Assembly: GCF_022458985.1 (NCBI RefSeq)
Contig: NC_061790.1
Span: forward strand, 43,501-107,500
DNA length: 64,000 nucleotides
Reading direction: 5' to 3'
Source: Mugil cephalus
Lineage: Eukaryota > Chordata > Actinopteri > Mugiliformes > Mugilidae
Shown here one piece after another: positions 48,198-60,597 of this stretch. Below the pieces are notes generated by a model. That model did no database searches and was not told where the DNA came from. It was given only the letters and a program-made list of their open reading frames with translations. The translations under genes were made by a program, and so were the position numbers. Numbering within the stretch: position 1 is the stretch's first letter; every line of letters starts with the position of its first letter.

Positions 48198-50375
48198 TCA
48201 GTATCCAAACGTCTGTTTTATGGCCTGGAAGTAGAAGCGTCTCCAGCCCTCCTTGGTTGAGTCCTCGTCCTTCACAGGAACTCCTTGACACTTGACGCGG
48301 AGGACAGTCTGGTCCCCGGCGTCCTGCAGCTCCAGGCCGATGGAGGCGTAGTGGGCTGAAGAAACACAGTGGACATTATCTGATTAGCTCTGAGGAGACA
48401 CTGTGGACAGACAAGATGAGAAGGACTCACCTCTGGGCCACGTCCTGAACCTCCACCTCATTTCGATCCTCCGGTCCTGAATCTGTAGTGAGTGGACTTC
48501 GGTTACCATGGCAACATGACACAACTTTACTGACATCTGATTGGCTGTGCAGCTGTGACCTCACCAGGTGTGTGAACTCTCCACTGACACTTCCGTCCAA
48601 CAAGTGGAAACGTCCTCCGGGACGAGCGTCGACCATGGCGGCTGAGCGGGTGAAGACCTGCACAAACTGGAGGGACAGGTGGAACACAACAGGACTATAG
48701 TAGTACTACAACAGTACCACGACAGTTATACAACAGTACACTCTGTGTCCCAGTCTGTCCGGTCTGTCCTGGTCTGTCCTGGTCTGTCCCGGTCTGTCCC
48801 GGTCTGTCCCAGTCTGTCCCGGTCTGTCCCGGTCTGTCCCAGTCTGTCCGGTCTGTCCCAGTCTGTCCTGGTCTGTCCCGGTCTGTCCCGGTCTGTCCCG
48901 GTCTGTCCGGTCTGTCCCAGTCTGTCCCGGTCTGTCCTGGTCTGTCCCGGTCTGTCCCGGTCTGTCCCGGTCTGTCCCAGTCTGTCCGGTCTGTCCCAGT
49001 CTGTCCCGGTCTGTCCCAGTCTGTCCCGGTCTGTCCTGGTCTGTCCCAGTCTGTCCGGTCTGTCCCAGTCTGTCCGGTCTGTCCGGTCTGGGTACCTCCT
49101 GACTGATGAAGGTCCTGTAAAGCTCGTCTGCAGATGTCTGAAAAGTTTCCTTCAGGTCAAAGCTGCAGGTTGGGATCTGGACCCCTGTGGGACAGGTGGT
49201 GCAGGTTGGGTTCTTTACATCTGTGGGACAGGTGGTGGGGTGGGAGGTGCTCCTGGGGGCGGGGCTAATCTGCAGAAGAGCAGACGGGGGTCAAAGTTCA
49301 CGTCCAGTATTAACAGCAGCTTCAGGACGTCAGGTGGGTTTACCTGGACTTTATTGGTCTGGTTGTTCTTGGCCGACTCAAGGGGCTTCAGTCCGTCGGT
49401 GGGAAGGATCATCCCCTGACTGAACTCTGAGGTCAGAGGGCAGAGGTCACTGTTGGGATCATGAGCCTATGACTGAGGGTCCTGGTGCAGGTAACTGACC
49501 TGACTTCAGCTGGTGGACGTACTGGCCCAGAACCCGGCGGATCTCCTGAGTCCCGGTCTTCTTCATGAGGTCCAGGAGTGGCGTGTTGGGTTGGTCCTTA
49601 CAGAGCGACACCGAGACCTGGACGATGAAGTCATCAGTGAAGTCATTAATGAGAGGTCATCAAAGACCTCGATGAGGTCATCAACACGTCCAATAACGTC
49701 ACTCACATCCAGGTCGTCCTCGTCGTTCTCGTCCGACAGGTTGCACACATCCACGGTCCCTCTGTACTTCACTCCGCTGCTGGACGTCCCTGCAGACAGG
49801 AAACAGCATCAGCACCAGCGAAGAAGAGGATGAGGGTACCGTGTGATGTCACTGACCGAGCCAGGCGGCGCTGAGCTGCCACTCGTAGAAGAAGAACAGT
49901 TTTCCTTTGCGGTTGTTGATGGACGCTTCTCCCTCCAGCTTGTTGACGTCGGTCAGTTGACACTGTCCCTCAGGTCCATTCACTTGGACGCTGAGTAGCA
50001 GCTGATGGAGACGCTCGGAGGACCATCCAGAGACGTCCCGCTCCGTCCTGTGGGGGGCGGGTTAAAAATATCTGTAGCTGAAACAGCTGCTTGGTCACAT
50101 GACTCTCAGACTAAAATAACTCATCTCAAATATCCTCTGGTTCTTCTCCTTGCTGATCATCTATGCTGTTTCCGAGGCAACAAGCACAATTACCTGTTGA
50201 GAACCCCCCCCCCCCCCCCCCCCCCCACCCCCGTCAACACAGCAACCACGACAACAACACTGACAACAGAAGGAGAAGAAGAAGATCACACAGACCAGTG
50301 CCAGTTGTTGACGTTGGTGGCGTCTGCTCTCTCCTCTACGATCCATCGAGGATCTCCTTCCCCCCATTTAGCCAT
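48198..50375 (-). CDS. ahsa1: Activator of HSP90 ATPase 1
   Basis: Cytosolic co-chaperone that binds HSP90 and stimulates its ATPase. Exons on -: 50375-50296, 50047-49857, 49789-49707, 49617-49500, 49426-49344, 49269-49096, 48657-48565, 48482-48431, 48355-48198; phases agree, 343 aa (human 338). The N-terminal domain begins MAKWGEGDPRWIVEERADAT with NVNNWHWTERD, and contains GEASINNRKGKLFFFYEWQL and NLSDEN. The middle has FSQGMILPTDGLKPLESAKN. The C-terminal AHSA1 domain has PTCSFDLKETF, GGRFHLLDGSVSGEFTHL, MRWRFRTWP and GWRRFYFQAIKQTFGY. Exon 6 encodes an in-frame 12-residue tandem duplication in the inter-domain linker (TTCPTDVKNPTC, then TTCPTGVQIPTC). A 10-bp minisatellite begins right after the exon 6 donor. 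It is head to head with VIPAS39. Confidence 0.95.
48745..49090. repeat. 10-bp minisatellite in AHSA1 intron 6
   Basis: (CCCGGTCTGT)n with CCAG and CTGG variants, about 34 copies. On the gene's strand it begins about 6 bases after the donor of exon 6. Confidence 0.95.
50203..50232. repeat. Poly(C) tract in AHSA1 intron 1
   Basis: A C-run of about 24 bases (50203-50226), followed by A and CCCCC. On the gene's strand it is a G-run starting about 65 bases after the exon 1 donor. Confidence 0.95.
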
Positions 50376-52717
50376 GTGGTCCAAGGACCCAGGTCTCTGG
50401 TCTCAGGTCTCTGGTCCCAGGTCTCTGGTCTCTGATCAGGACTACAGGGACAAAGCTGTTGACTCCGCCACTGACTGAGAGTGAACCAGCTGAAACATGA
50501 ACTAGTGACTTCCTCTGGTGACTTTCAAAATAAGACCACGTGTGGCGGTCTCAGGACCCGGACCTCCTCTGGAGGGGACCCTTTGGACTAAAGACCAGTC
50601 AGGTTTGGACCAGTCCTCCTCTCTCCCCGAGGGAGTGTCCTGCATCAAATCAGACCAGTCTTATCTTCTTAGTGATGTCTCTGGTTGGGCCTATTGTCCT
50701 CTGTCTCATCATGTCTCTGTGTTACCTGTCCAGGGACTGAGGACGCTAATTTGCATTGTTGCTATAATCTGACATATTTACTTCTAGTGTTGGATAGCTG
50801 TTCATTAATGAGCTCTAACCCTATCACATAAATAAAAAGAAACAAATAAAATATAATAAAATTATAAATAAATAAGAGGTTGGTTCTGTAGCAGTGGGAG
50901 GAGCCACCACCACTTCAGGCTCTCGGCTTCTGAAATACAAGAGGAAACAGCTGGAGTTCAAAGGAAAGAATTTAAAGGATATTTACATCAATTAAATGAG
51001 CATAATTCAGCAAAATACAAATGAACTCCTTGATGTACATATCTGTTCTTATCCTTTATTCATTATCCTAGATTTATTTATTTTTTTACACTTTTTGTAC
51101 AAGAGATTTTCTTTCTTTCTAGTTGTGTTCATGACAAATGTGTAAAGCTTAATTTTAAAGTTGGTATTAGAAATAAACAACAAGCAGATAGAGACTGAGA
51201 GAGGAGGCGGTCACCGCTGCTTCAATACATCTCCCAGCAGCCCCTGCGCAGGCGGAAGTGGAGGTGTTTCCGTCAGAGAAGAAGAAGAATCGGAATCAGA
51301 ATCAGAATCAGCTGTATTGACAAACTATGAGTCCACATACAAGGTATTTGACTCTGGTCTCGTTGCTCATTGGTACAAAACAAAGCTTTTAAATAAGCGT
51401 AAAAAATAAAAGCGTTAAAACTAGAAAATTGTACAACCGACGGTGAAGAGAGAGAGAGGAGACAGAAGAAGAGGAGGAGACGAAGAGGAGGATCTGCTGC
51501 ATGTGAAGGTAACACATCTGATCTTGAATACATGACCATATTGATTCTCTTCCGTTTTACGGGGTTCGGGTTTGGTGTTAACACCTGAACGGTGTATTCT
51601 ATCCGCCTGCTGACGTCACGATTCCCGTCGTCGCGTGTCACGTTTGCTTGTACGTAAAGAAGATTCCCTGCAGAATGCGCCCCGACACAGAAATACCAAC
51701 TACAACAGCTGTGTTTTCACAGTTGTTTACATTCACCCACGGACCAGCACTTCCGCAGCGCCACAGCTGATCGCTGACGTCACGCAGAGGCTTTACTCGA
51801 TTATTATTATTATTGTTATTATTATTAGTGTATTGAGTTGGGACAATGCACATTAATCAGCATCGATGCAATAGTCATCAGTGTAAATGCACCGTAGTCC
51901 CAAGGCAACAGACAATTACAGAACCAGAACCAGACACAGACAGAAACATGACCAAGAACCTAAGAGTACGCATCAGATTAAGAAAAGTATTTATTTATGC
52001 GAGTACATGTCTGCTCAATTCTTAACCCGTGTCTGTAATTATTTTTAAAAAGTCAGTCTTTGTCACAGTTTGAGATGTGTCGTTTGGTAGCTGTCTAGAC
52101 CACGAATATTAGACTTTCCTAGGACATGACAACAATGAAAGTTCGGGGGTTTTCTGTCCAAACGTAAAAAAAAAGACTTGATGACCTGATGTTCTGAAGT
52201 GTATTCTCTGAGACTTTCACTTCGAGCTGGACAACATTTTAAAAACTTAGAACCAATACAAGCCTTCCACAACCGACTGATGTTATGGTTAGAGTTAGGA
52301 AGATGGTCTCTAAAGAAGGGTCAGGGGTGGATCAGGGTCAGGGGTGGAGGTGGGTCAGGGTCAGGGTTAGGGGTGGATGAGGGGTGGGGGTGGATCAGGG
52401 GTGGGGGTGCGGGTGGGGGTGGGTGAGGAATACCATAGCAGTGTGATGCTTGTACCTACAAACCTTCCTTAAAGCTTTAAACCAATAGAGAGAAGACAGA
52501 TGTAGTAACTGTCCAGTCGTGCTTTAGTGCTCAGGTTGGAGGGTTGAATCTATTTGTCCATGGAATTTATTTATTTATTGGGTTTTTACCACTGATTTAG
52601 TTGATCTTAACAAGCACTGACTTTGTGATTGATAATTATTATTGTTTCCTTGGCCTCCTTGTTTAAAAAGTTTAAATTAGTTAAAAGATTTTAGTAGTTT
52701 GATGTGTTTCTGTCTAG
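50376..52717. promoter_or_regulatory. AHSA1-VIPAS39 divergent intergenic region
   Basis: Contains two perfect CRE octamers TGACGTCA (51611-51618 and 51775-51782) in a CpG-rich patch at about 51600-51790, the best candidate for a promoter of VIPAS39 and perhaps AHSA1. A second CpG/GGAAGT-containing patch lies at 51220-51270. Also present: repeat-like GAATCAGAATCAG (51293-51313), an (ATT)n run (51800-51830) and a G-rich GGGTGGATCAGGGTCAGG array (52320-52425). The VIPAS39 5' UTR exon should lie here, but its donor cannot be fixed. Confidence 0.5.
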
Positions 52718-55351
52718 ATGATGAAGAGCAAGGCTGATGAGGAAGACTATTGGAACAGCTCCAAGTTCAAAGCATTCACTTTTGATGACGAAGACGATGA
52801 GTTCAGCCGGGTAACACCTGTCACTTACCTGTCACTTACCTGTCACTCACCTGTCACTCACCTGTCACTCACCTGTCACTCACCTGTTATCTACCTGTCA
52901 CTCACCTGTCACTCACCTGTCACTCACCTGTCACTCACCTGTTATCTACCTGTCACTCACCTGTTATCTACCGGTCACTCACCTCGCACTCACTTGTTAT
53001 CTACCCGTCACTCACCTGTCACTCACCTGTCACTCACCTGTCACTTACCTGTCACTCACCTGTCACTCACCTGTTATCTACCTGTCATCTACCGGTCACT
53101 CACCTGTCACTTACCTGTCATATACCTGTCACTCACCTGTCACTCACCTGTTATCTACCTGTCACTCACCTGTCACTCACCTGTCACTCACCTGTCATCT
53201 ACCTGTCACTCACCTGTCACTCACCTGTTATCTACCGGTCACTCACCTGTCACTCACCTGTTATCTACCTGTCACTCACCTGTCACTCACTTGTTATCTA
53301 CCCGTCACTCACCTGTCACTCACCTGTCACTTACCTGTTATCTATCTGTTATCTACCCGTCACTCACCTGTCACTCACTTGTTATCTACCTGTCACTCAC
53401 CTGTCACTCACCTGTTATCTACCCGTCACTCACCTGTCACTCACCTGTTATCTTCCTGTCCCTCACCCGTCACTCACCTGTCACTCACCTGTTATCTACC
53501 CGTCCCTCACCTGTCACTCACCTGTTATCTACCTGACATCTACCGGTCACTCACCTGTTATCTACCAGTCATCTACCAGTCACTCACCTGTTATCTTCCT
53601 GTCCCTCACCTGTTATCTACCTGTCCCTCACCTGTCACTCACCTGTTATCTACCTGACATCTACCGGTCACTCACCTGTCACTTACCTGTTATCTACCTG
53701 TCATCTACCTGTCACTCACCTGTTATCTACCAGTCATCTACCGGTCACTCACCTGTTATCTACCTGTCACTCACCTGTTATCTACCGGTCACTCATCTGT
53801 CATCTACCTGTCACTTACCTGTTATCTACCCGTCACTCACCTGTTATCTACCCGTCACTCACCTGTCACTCACCTGTCATCTACCTGTCACTTACCTGTC
53901 ATTTACCTGTCATCTACCTGTCACTCACCTGTCATCTACCCGTCATCTACCCGTCACTCACCTGTCATCTACCTGTCATCTACCTGTCATCTACCCGTCA
54001 TCTACCTGTCACTCACTTGTTATCTACCCGTCACTCACCTGTCACTCACCTGTTATCTTCCTGCCACTCACCTGTTATCTACCCGTCACTCACCTGTCAC
54101 TCACCTGTCATCTACCTGTCACTTACCTGTCATTTACCTGTCATCTACCTGTCACTCACCTGTCATCTACCCGTCATCTACCCGTCACTCACCTGTCATC
54201 TACCTGTCATCTACCTGTCATCTACCCGTCATCTACCTGTCACTCACTTGTTATCTACCCGTCACTCACCTGTCACTCACCTGTTATCTTCCTGCCACTC
54301 ACCTGTCATCTACCCGTCACTCACCTGTCACTCACCTGTCATCTACCCGTCACTCACCTGTCACTCACCTGTCACTCACCTGTTATTTACCTGTCACTTA
54401 CCTGTCACTCACCTGTTATCTTCCTGTCACTCACCTGTCATCTACCTGTCACTTACCTGTCACTCACCTGTCAGGTGACGTTCAGGTGTTTCAGCGTGTG
54501 ACGTTCAAGTGACATTCAGGTGTGTGTTTCAGCTGAAAGAGTCGAAGCAGGCCGTGAACAGTATCCGGCGTCTGGTGGAGGAAGAGGACGATGAAGACGA
54601 TGTGGAGAAGGTCAGCTGGAGCGGAGAACCAGTCGGCAGTAAGACCCTCACCTCTAACACCTCTGGAGAATCGAGCATTGTGATTGGCTGCTTCCTGAGA
54701 TACTTACTGTTCCTGTCCTCAGGTATTTCCTGGTCCGTTAAAGAGACGGCAGCGTCCAATCAGAGGACAGAGAGAGAGCCCGCCTTCCCCAAGATCACCA
54801 CAGAAACGTCGATCAGCAGGAGCCAATCAGGATACTCCCTGAGCTCTCTGTTCAAAGGTAAGGCAGGTGGGACAGTTGTTGGAGATGTGTGGGACAGGTG
54901 AGAGACAATCTGACCTCTGATCTGATTCTGTGCAGGAAAAACGAGAGGAAACTTCCAGAGCTTCACTGACTGTAAGTCTGAAGATGGTGATGATGATGAT
55001 GATGAAGATGATGATGATGATGATGATGGTGATGGTGATGATGAAGATGGTGATGATGATGATGATGAAGATGGTGATTATGATGATGATGATGATGATG
55101 ATGATGATAGTGATGATGATGATGATGGTGATGATGGTGATGATGATGATGATGATAATGATGATGATGGTGATGATGATGAAGATGATGATGATGATGA
55201 AGATGATGATGATGATGATGATGATGATGGTGATGATGGTGGTGGTGGTGATGATGAAGATGATGATGATGATGAAGATGATGATGATGATGATGATGAT
55301 GATGGTGATGATGGTGGTGGTGATGATGATGAAGATGATGATGATGATGAA

Positions 55352-55393
<42 letters not shown>

Positions 55394-55931
55394 GGGATTT
55401 TGTGTTCTAGCGTCCAGTGATTCGTCTGCCAGACTCTATGCTCCTGAGCTCCGAAAACCCAAATCTGAATACAAGGTAACCGCAGGACTGGTAATCTCAT
55501 TACAGTCAGGTAATCTGATTACCAATGCTAACAGTAGTATTTGTATTTCCTGGTGATATTATGATGTCATCATGCTGCGCCATCAGGATTATGTCAGTGA
55601 CTGGTCGCCTGAGGAGACGGTTCAGAGGCTGCAGCAGAGAAAGGTAGGTTCAACTATTCATTCATTTATTGATCCATCCATTCATCAGTAATCTGGTTAC
55701 CTGTCCCAGGTGGTGTCTCTGGAGAAGTTCCGGTCTCTTCAGGACAAACTGCTGTTGTTGGATTTTGCCGTCAGCGCCAACGACGGAAACGTCATCACAG
55801 CTGTAAGTAGCTCCATGGTCCTGGCCCTGGCCATGGACCTCACCCGCCATCTACCTGCCATCTACCTGTCATCTACCTGTCATCTACCTGTCACTCACTC
55901 GCCATCTACCCGCCATCTACCTGTCCCTGGC

Positions 55932-55964
<33 letters not shown>

Positions 55965-58900
55965 ACTCCTGGTCCTGGCCCTGCTCCTGCTCCTGCTCCT
56001 GTTCCTGCTCCTGGTCCTGGTCCTGGTCCTGGTCCTGGTCCTGGTCCTGGCCCTGGTTAGGGTTAGGGTGGTTGACATGAAAACAAAATCCTGTTTGACC
56101 TTTGATTGACAGATGAACGTTTCTGTTTTTCAGGTCCTGATTCATCTCAAGAGGACCTTGAGCAAAGGTAAGTGTCTGTCCTGGTCCTGGTCCTGGTCCT
56201 GGTCCTGGTGCTGGTGCTGGTTCGGCCGTTGTTGACAAAGATACGTCTTGTGTTGTTTCAGAGGTTTTGTTTCGGGAGCTGGAGTCCAGACAAACGGCTC
56301 TAAGACATTTAATCCACTACCTGAAAGAGACCAGAGACCAGACCCTGCTGCTGGAACTGCTCAGGTAACACACACCTGGACACACACGCACCTGGACACA
56401 CCTGTGTGTGGTCTAACTTTGTTTAACTTGTGTCCCTCAGAGCTCGGGGGAGGACGGAGGACGTGGCGGTACGTATCAGAGACACACAGGTCCTGACAGG
56501 AAGCTGATGTCATTGCTGATGTCACTGCTATGTGTTTCCATGGTGGCAGCTGCTGCAGTATAAAGAACATCTGAGGATCACAGACGAAAACAAGAGGCGG
56601 GACTTCCTGAAGAGCTGTATAAGGTGGGTTTTTAATCTGATTACTGTACGGCTGGCCCTGGTAATCTGATTACTGGTAATCAGATTACTGTACGGCTGGT
56701 AATCTGATTACTGTATGGCTGGCCCTGGTAATCTGATTACTGAACGGCTGGTAATCTGATCACTGAACACCTTTTAATCTGATTACTGAACGGCTGGTAA
56801 TCTGATTACTGAATGGCTGGTAATCTGATTACTGGTAATCTGATTACTGCACGGCTGGTAATCTGATTACTGGTAATCTGATTACTGAACGGCTGGTAAT
56901 CTGATTACTGAACACCTTTTAATCTGATTACTGAACGGCTGGTAATCTGATTACTGTTGTCTTCCAGCCTTCCTTTTTCTGCGGAGGACTCGGCTCACGT
57001 TCAGGACCACTACACTCTCCTGGAGAGGCAGATCATCATCGAGGTGTTTGATTCAGAACAAGAATATTCTCAGATTCTCAGAATATTTACTCATTATCTA
57101 ATCATATGAGTCCAGCGTGATCTGGTTTAATGCTGGGATTATACCAGAGTTAACGGACTGAATCCTGTCTTGTTGCTAGGCAACGGACCGACAGGCTGAG
57201 CGCGGCGGGAAGGTTGAAATATTCCAGAAGTTCCCCAGAAGAGCCTTAATCCTCAACATGCCTCTGATCACAACTCTGTACTATTGCTGCTTCTACCACT
57301 ACCCCGAGCCCGAGGTCAGCAGGGAGACCGGATTAGAGAAACCAGATCACTGGAAACAGGAAGTAGATTAGAGTTGGTTGAACCAGATTCGTTTAACCAA
57401 ACTAGAGGAACCAGATTACTGACTACATATTGAAACAGGCTAGAGGAACTAGATTAATAAAACCAGATTAGTTGAAACAGATCTGCTAAACCAGGCTAAA
57501 GAAATCAGGCTAATTTAACCAGATTAGTTGAAGTGCTTGTGCTTTAGATGAATTTTGACGTGTTGTTTACATTGAACACTAACCCAGCGTTGACATGATG
57601 TTAAACCGCATTGAATGAACTGGATTATATGAATGACGCAGGTGTTTTTGTTGTTTCCAGGGAACCTACAGCAGTCCGTTGAACGTCCGTCAGACCTTCA
57701 AGGTGAGAGCTGACGTGATTCCTTGTTGAACGCTAAATTCTCAGGGCGCTAACCGTCGCTGACCTCTGACTTCAGATTTCAGAGAAGCAGTATTTCATAA
57801 CAGCGTTGTCAGCGAGGGCGAAGCTGAAGGCGTGGTTGGATGTAGATGCTCTGTTCACCAGTCGGAACTGGCTCGGCTTCACCAGGAAAAAATCTCCTCT
57901 GAGCTTCCAGCGAGTTGTTGACATCCTGCACAAAAACTCCGCCCCCACTCAGGTGAGACGTTGGCTGTAAAGATATCCATTTAATAGTTCACTTCATTTG
58001 ATCATTTAAATTATTTAACGTCGGAACTTCTCAAGATGTTCAAGATAACTAAGACGCTAACTAGGATCAACATTCCAGCTCAGCCTTAATGTCTTCAAGG
58101 AGTTTAACCAGCTGATAAATAAAAATATCTGAGTGTCATCTGCATAGAGACGAATGTTGATACAGTGTTTCCTGAAGATTTCTACTGGCTCAGTCACTGA
58201 TGACAGATCTATGAGTTAATCTGTGTCTTAATCTAAGAGTTAATCTCTAGATGCTGCGAGCTAATCTCTAGATGCTGTGAGTTAATCTCTAGATGCTGTG
58301 AGTTAATTTCTAAATTCTGCGACTTAATCTCTAGATGCTGTGAGTTAATCTCTAGATGCTGCGAGTTAATCTCTAGATGCTGCGAGCTAATCTCTAGATG
58401 CTGTGAGTTAATCTCTAGATGCTGTGAGTTAATTTCTAAATTCTGCGACTTAATCTCTAGATGCTGTGAGTTAATCTCTAGATGCTGCGAGTTAATCTCT
58501 AGATGCTGCGAGCTAATCTCTAGATGCTGTGAGTTAATCTCTAGATGCTGCGAGCTAATCTCTAGATGCTGTGAGCTAATCTCTAGATGCTGTGAGCTAA
58601 TCTCTAGATGCTGCGAGTTAATCTCTAGATGCTGTGAGTTAATCTCTAGATGCTGCGAGTTAATCTCTAGATGCTGCGAGTTAATCTCTAGATGCTGCGA
58701 GTTAATCTCTAGATGCTGCGAGTTAATCTCTAGATGCTGCGAGCTAATCTCTAGATGCTGTGAGTTAATCTCTAGATGCTGCGAGCTAATCTCTAGATGC
58801 TGTGAGTTAATCTCTAGATGCTGTGAGTTAATCTCTAGATGCTGTGAGTTAATCTCTAGATGCTGCGAGTTAATCTCTAGATGCTGTGAGTTAATCTCTA

Positions 58901-59352
58901 GATGCTGCGAGCTAATCTCTAGATGCTGTGAGTTAATCTCTAGATTGCCGTTATCTGTGCAGGTGCTGCAGGATTATGTGGCGCTGGTCGATGACACAGA
59001 GCTGAGGATCAGTTTGGCTCATAAACATAAATGTCACGATATCGCCATCAATGTGAGTTCATATTACCGCTCCTGTCACAGATGCTAACGATGCTAATGA
59101 TGCTAGTGTAATGATGACTGGTGTGTCCTCTGGGCTAATCAGACGTACCGAGACATGAAGGACCGGCAGCTGCTGCTAGCATACCGGGGAAAAGTGGAGA
59201 GGGGTTCGTCAGAGGAGAGGAAGATCGATGATCTACTCAGCAACCCGGTGAGGGGGGAGGGCAGAGGAGGAGGAGGAGGAGGTGGGGGGGGGTTTAAGTC
59301 ATGTGACTGAACTCTGCTTCTTCTCTTTCAGCAAATCCGATGGAAGAACTAA
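52718..59352 (+). CDS. vipas39: VPS33B-interacting protein, SPE-39 homologue
   Basis: Partner of VPS33B in the CHEVI tethering complex, acting in late endosome/lysosome and apical membrane trafficking. Coding exons: 52718-52810, 54533-54638, 54723-54857, 54936-54971, 55411-55475, 55587-55643, 55710-55802, 56134-56167, 56262-56364, 56441-56468, 56550-56623, 56968-57043, 57180-57314, 57661-57702, 57776-57952, 58963-59052, 59143-59247, 59332-59352; phases agree, 489 aa (human 493). Start ATG 52718 follows an acceptor directly and aligns with the human start. Diagnostic segments: [93 protein letters not shown] and the terminal IRWKN. Five or more introns are largely made of tandem repeats. AATAAA at about 59529 is a likely polyadenylation signal. 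Confidence 0.96.
52816..54475. repeat. 11-bp minisatellite filling VIPAS39 intron 1
   Basis: About 150 copies of CTGTCACTCAC with TATCTAC, CATCTAC and CACTTAC variants, from 6 bases after the exon 1 donor to about 55 bases before the next acceptor. On the opposite strand the main unit reads CAGGTGAGTGA, i.e. the consensus 5' splice donor CAG/GTGAGT repeated many times. Open frames over it are compositional. Confidence 0.97.
54983..55393. repeat. (GAT)n microsatellite in VIPAS39 intron 4
   Basis: About 410 bp of GATGAT with AAG and GGT interruptions, starting about 11 bases after the exon 4 donor. It includes an internal higher-order repeat of about 81 bp (55190-55350). Met-, Ser- or His-rich frames are artefacts. 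Confidence 0.97.
55845..56222. repeat. Tandem repeats in VIPAS39 introns 7 and 8
   Basis: Intron 7 has CATCTACCTGT units (55845-55922; the same 11-mer as intron 1), then CTGCTC and CTGGTC hexamers (55923-56055) and GGTTAGGGTTAGGG. Intron 8 has CTGGTC hexamers (56177-56222) starting 10 bases after its donor. Confidence 0.93.
56634..56958. repeat. 23-bp minisatellite in VIPAS39 intron 11
   Basis: Units of GGTAATCTGATTACTGAACG plus GCT, about 13 copies with deletions, filling the intron from about 10 bases after its donor to 10 bases before the acceptor. Confidence 0.95.
58020..58950. repeat. L2 remnant and 21-bp minisatellite in VIPAS39 intron 15
   Basis: 58070-58200 matches the LINE fragment at about 1040-1110 (TTAATGTCTTCAAGGAGTTTA and CTGAGTGTCATCTGC). 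58230-58947 is about 34 copies of a 21-bp unit AGTTAATCTCTAGATGCTGC plus G, ending about 15 bases before the acceptor. Confidence 0.92.
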
Positions 59353-60061
59353 GCAGAAACGACTTTTACTTTGAAAGTGAAGTGACTGGTTCCTCTATGA
59401 GACGACATCATGACAAACAGAACCATCCAATCAACTCGTCCACTTCAGTCTCTGGAGGAGGAGCTGTGTGTGTGACTCCTCCCACTGAGTGTAGGGTGGG
59501 TGGGGCTTCCACTGAGTCATTCCTTAAAAATAAAATTTGTTTAAAGATAAAAGAATAAAAAAATGAAAACAAAATGACTATGTTGTTGGTGTTGGAGGAA
59601 GAGGAGAAAGGTGAAGGAGGAGGTCGTTGTGTTTTGAAGTTTCTTTTTGTTTTGAAGGAGCATGAAGAGAGGGACCAGCTGATTGATTCATTCATTCATT
59701 TTTTTCTTTCATTCAAAGTGATTGTATTAGTTTCATTTAAGTTATTGATCAAAGTGTTTTTTAAAGACAGTCAGATTTTATTTAATAATGTTACTCAGAG
59801 CAGCTCAGTTGCACATGAACAAAAACAGAAACCTTCTCTTAAAAAGAAAAATAGGAGAAGACGGTTAAACTTAAACATAAATTACATATATATGCATATA
59901 TTCAAGCTCCACCTCTTCAGATGTAAAATGAGATGACATCATGAATTAAAGATGCAGGAAGAGATGCTGGGCGTGGTCACATGACCCAGGGTTTCTCCAC
60001 ATGGTTCATTCAGAATCAGCGCGACAACAAAGACCACAGGATGCCCGACACAGAGGTGAGA

Positions 60062-60245
60062 TGAGAGGATGATCTATATATGAAAGGATGATCTATAGAT
60101 GAAAGTATGATTTATATATGAAAGGATGATTTATATATGAAAGGATGATTTATCTATGAAAGGATGATTTATAGATGAAAGTATGACCTATAGATGAAAG
60201 GATGATCTGAAGAGAGGATGATTGATAGATGAGAGGATGATCTGA
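60062..60245. repeat. About 20-bp tandem repeat upstream of GPR132
   Basis: GAAAGGATGATCTATATAT-type units, about nine degenerate copies. It follows GACACAGAGGTGAGATG (about 60048), which looks like an exon end with a GTGAGA donor and could be a 5' UTR exon of the GPCR gene. 59353-60061 is otherwise the VIPAS39 3' UTR and AT-rich flank. Confidence 0.75.
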
Positions 60246-60597
60246 CCCGAGTACTGATCAGAGATCGATTATTAATTTGCTCTAGTGTGCAGCTCTAAAT
60301 GTCTGGTCCTGGTCCTGGTCCTGGTTCGGGTCCTGGACCTGGATTTTGTGTGATGGAAAGCTTGGTTGTTTGAATGTATCTGACAGGAAGTCTTTGTGGT
60401 TTCAGTTTGAGACAACGGCACGTCTTCAAGAGGAAACGTGTCCTTTCTGACAGCGTTTTCTCACGTCTCAGTCTGTTCGTTTTCCTGCTAAGATTCAACT
60501 TCTTCAACCGACACGTTGCCACGACGACGTTCATTAGAGACAGAGCTAAACACACCTAACGGTCTCTGTCCCCACGTCTCCCGTAGACTGACTGAGA

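Noticed and set aside
49215-49412. Alternative short AHSA1 exon ending at CTTTGACC (acceptor near 49163)
   Set aside because: Would put CTT TGA in frame; extending the exon up to 49269 keeps phase and recovers the conserved GVQIPTC motif.
54930-55556. Met-rich/Ser-rich frames over the GAT run in VIPAS39
   Set aside because: Triplet microsatellite artefact; flanking exons 4 and 5 join in phase across it with good GT-AG sites.
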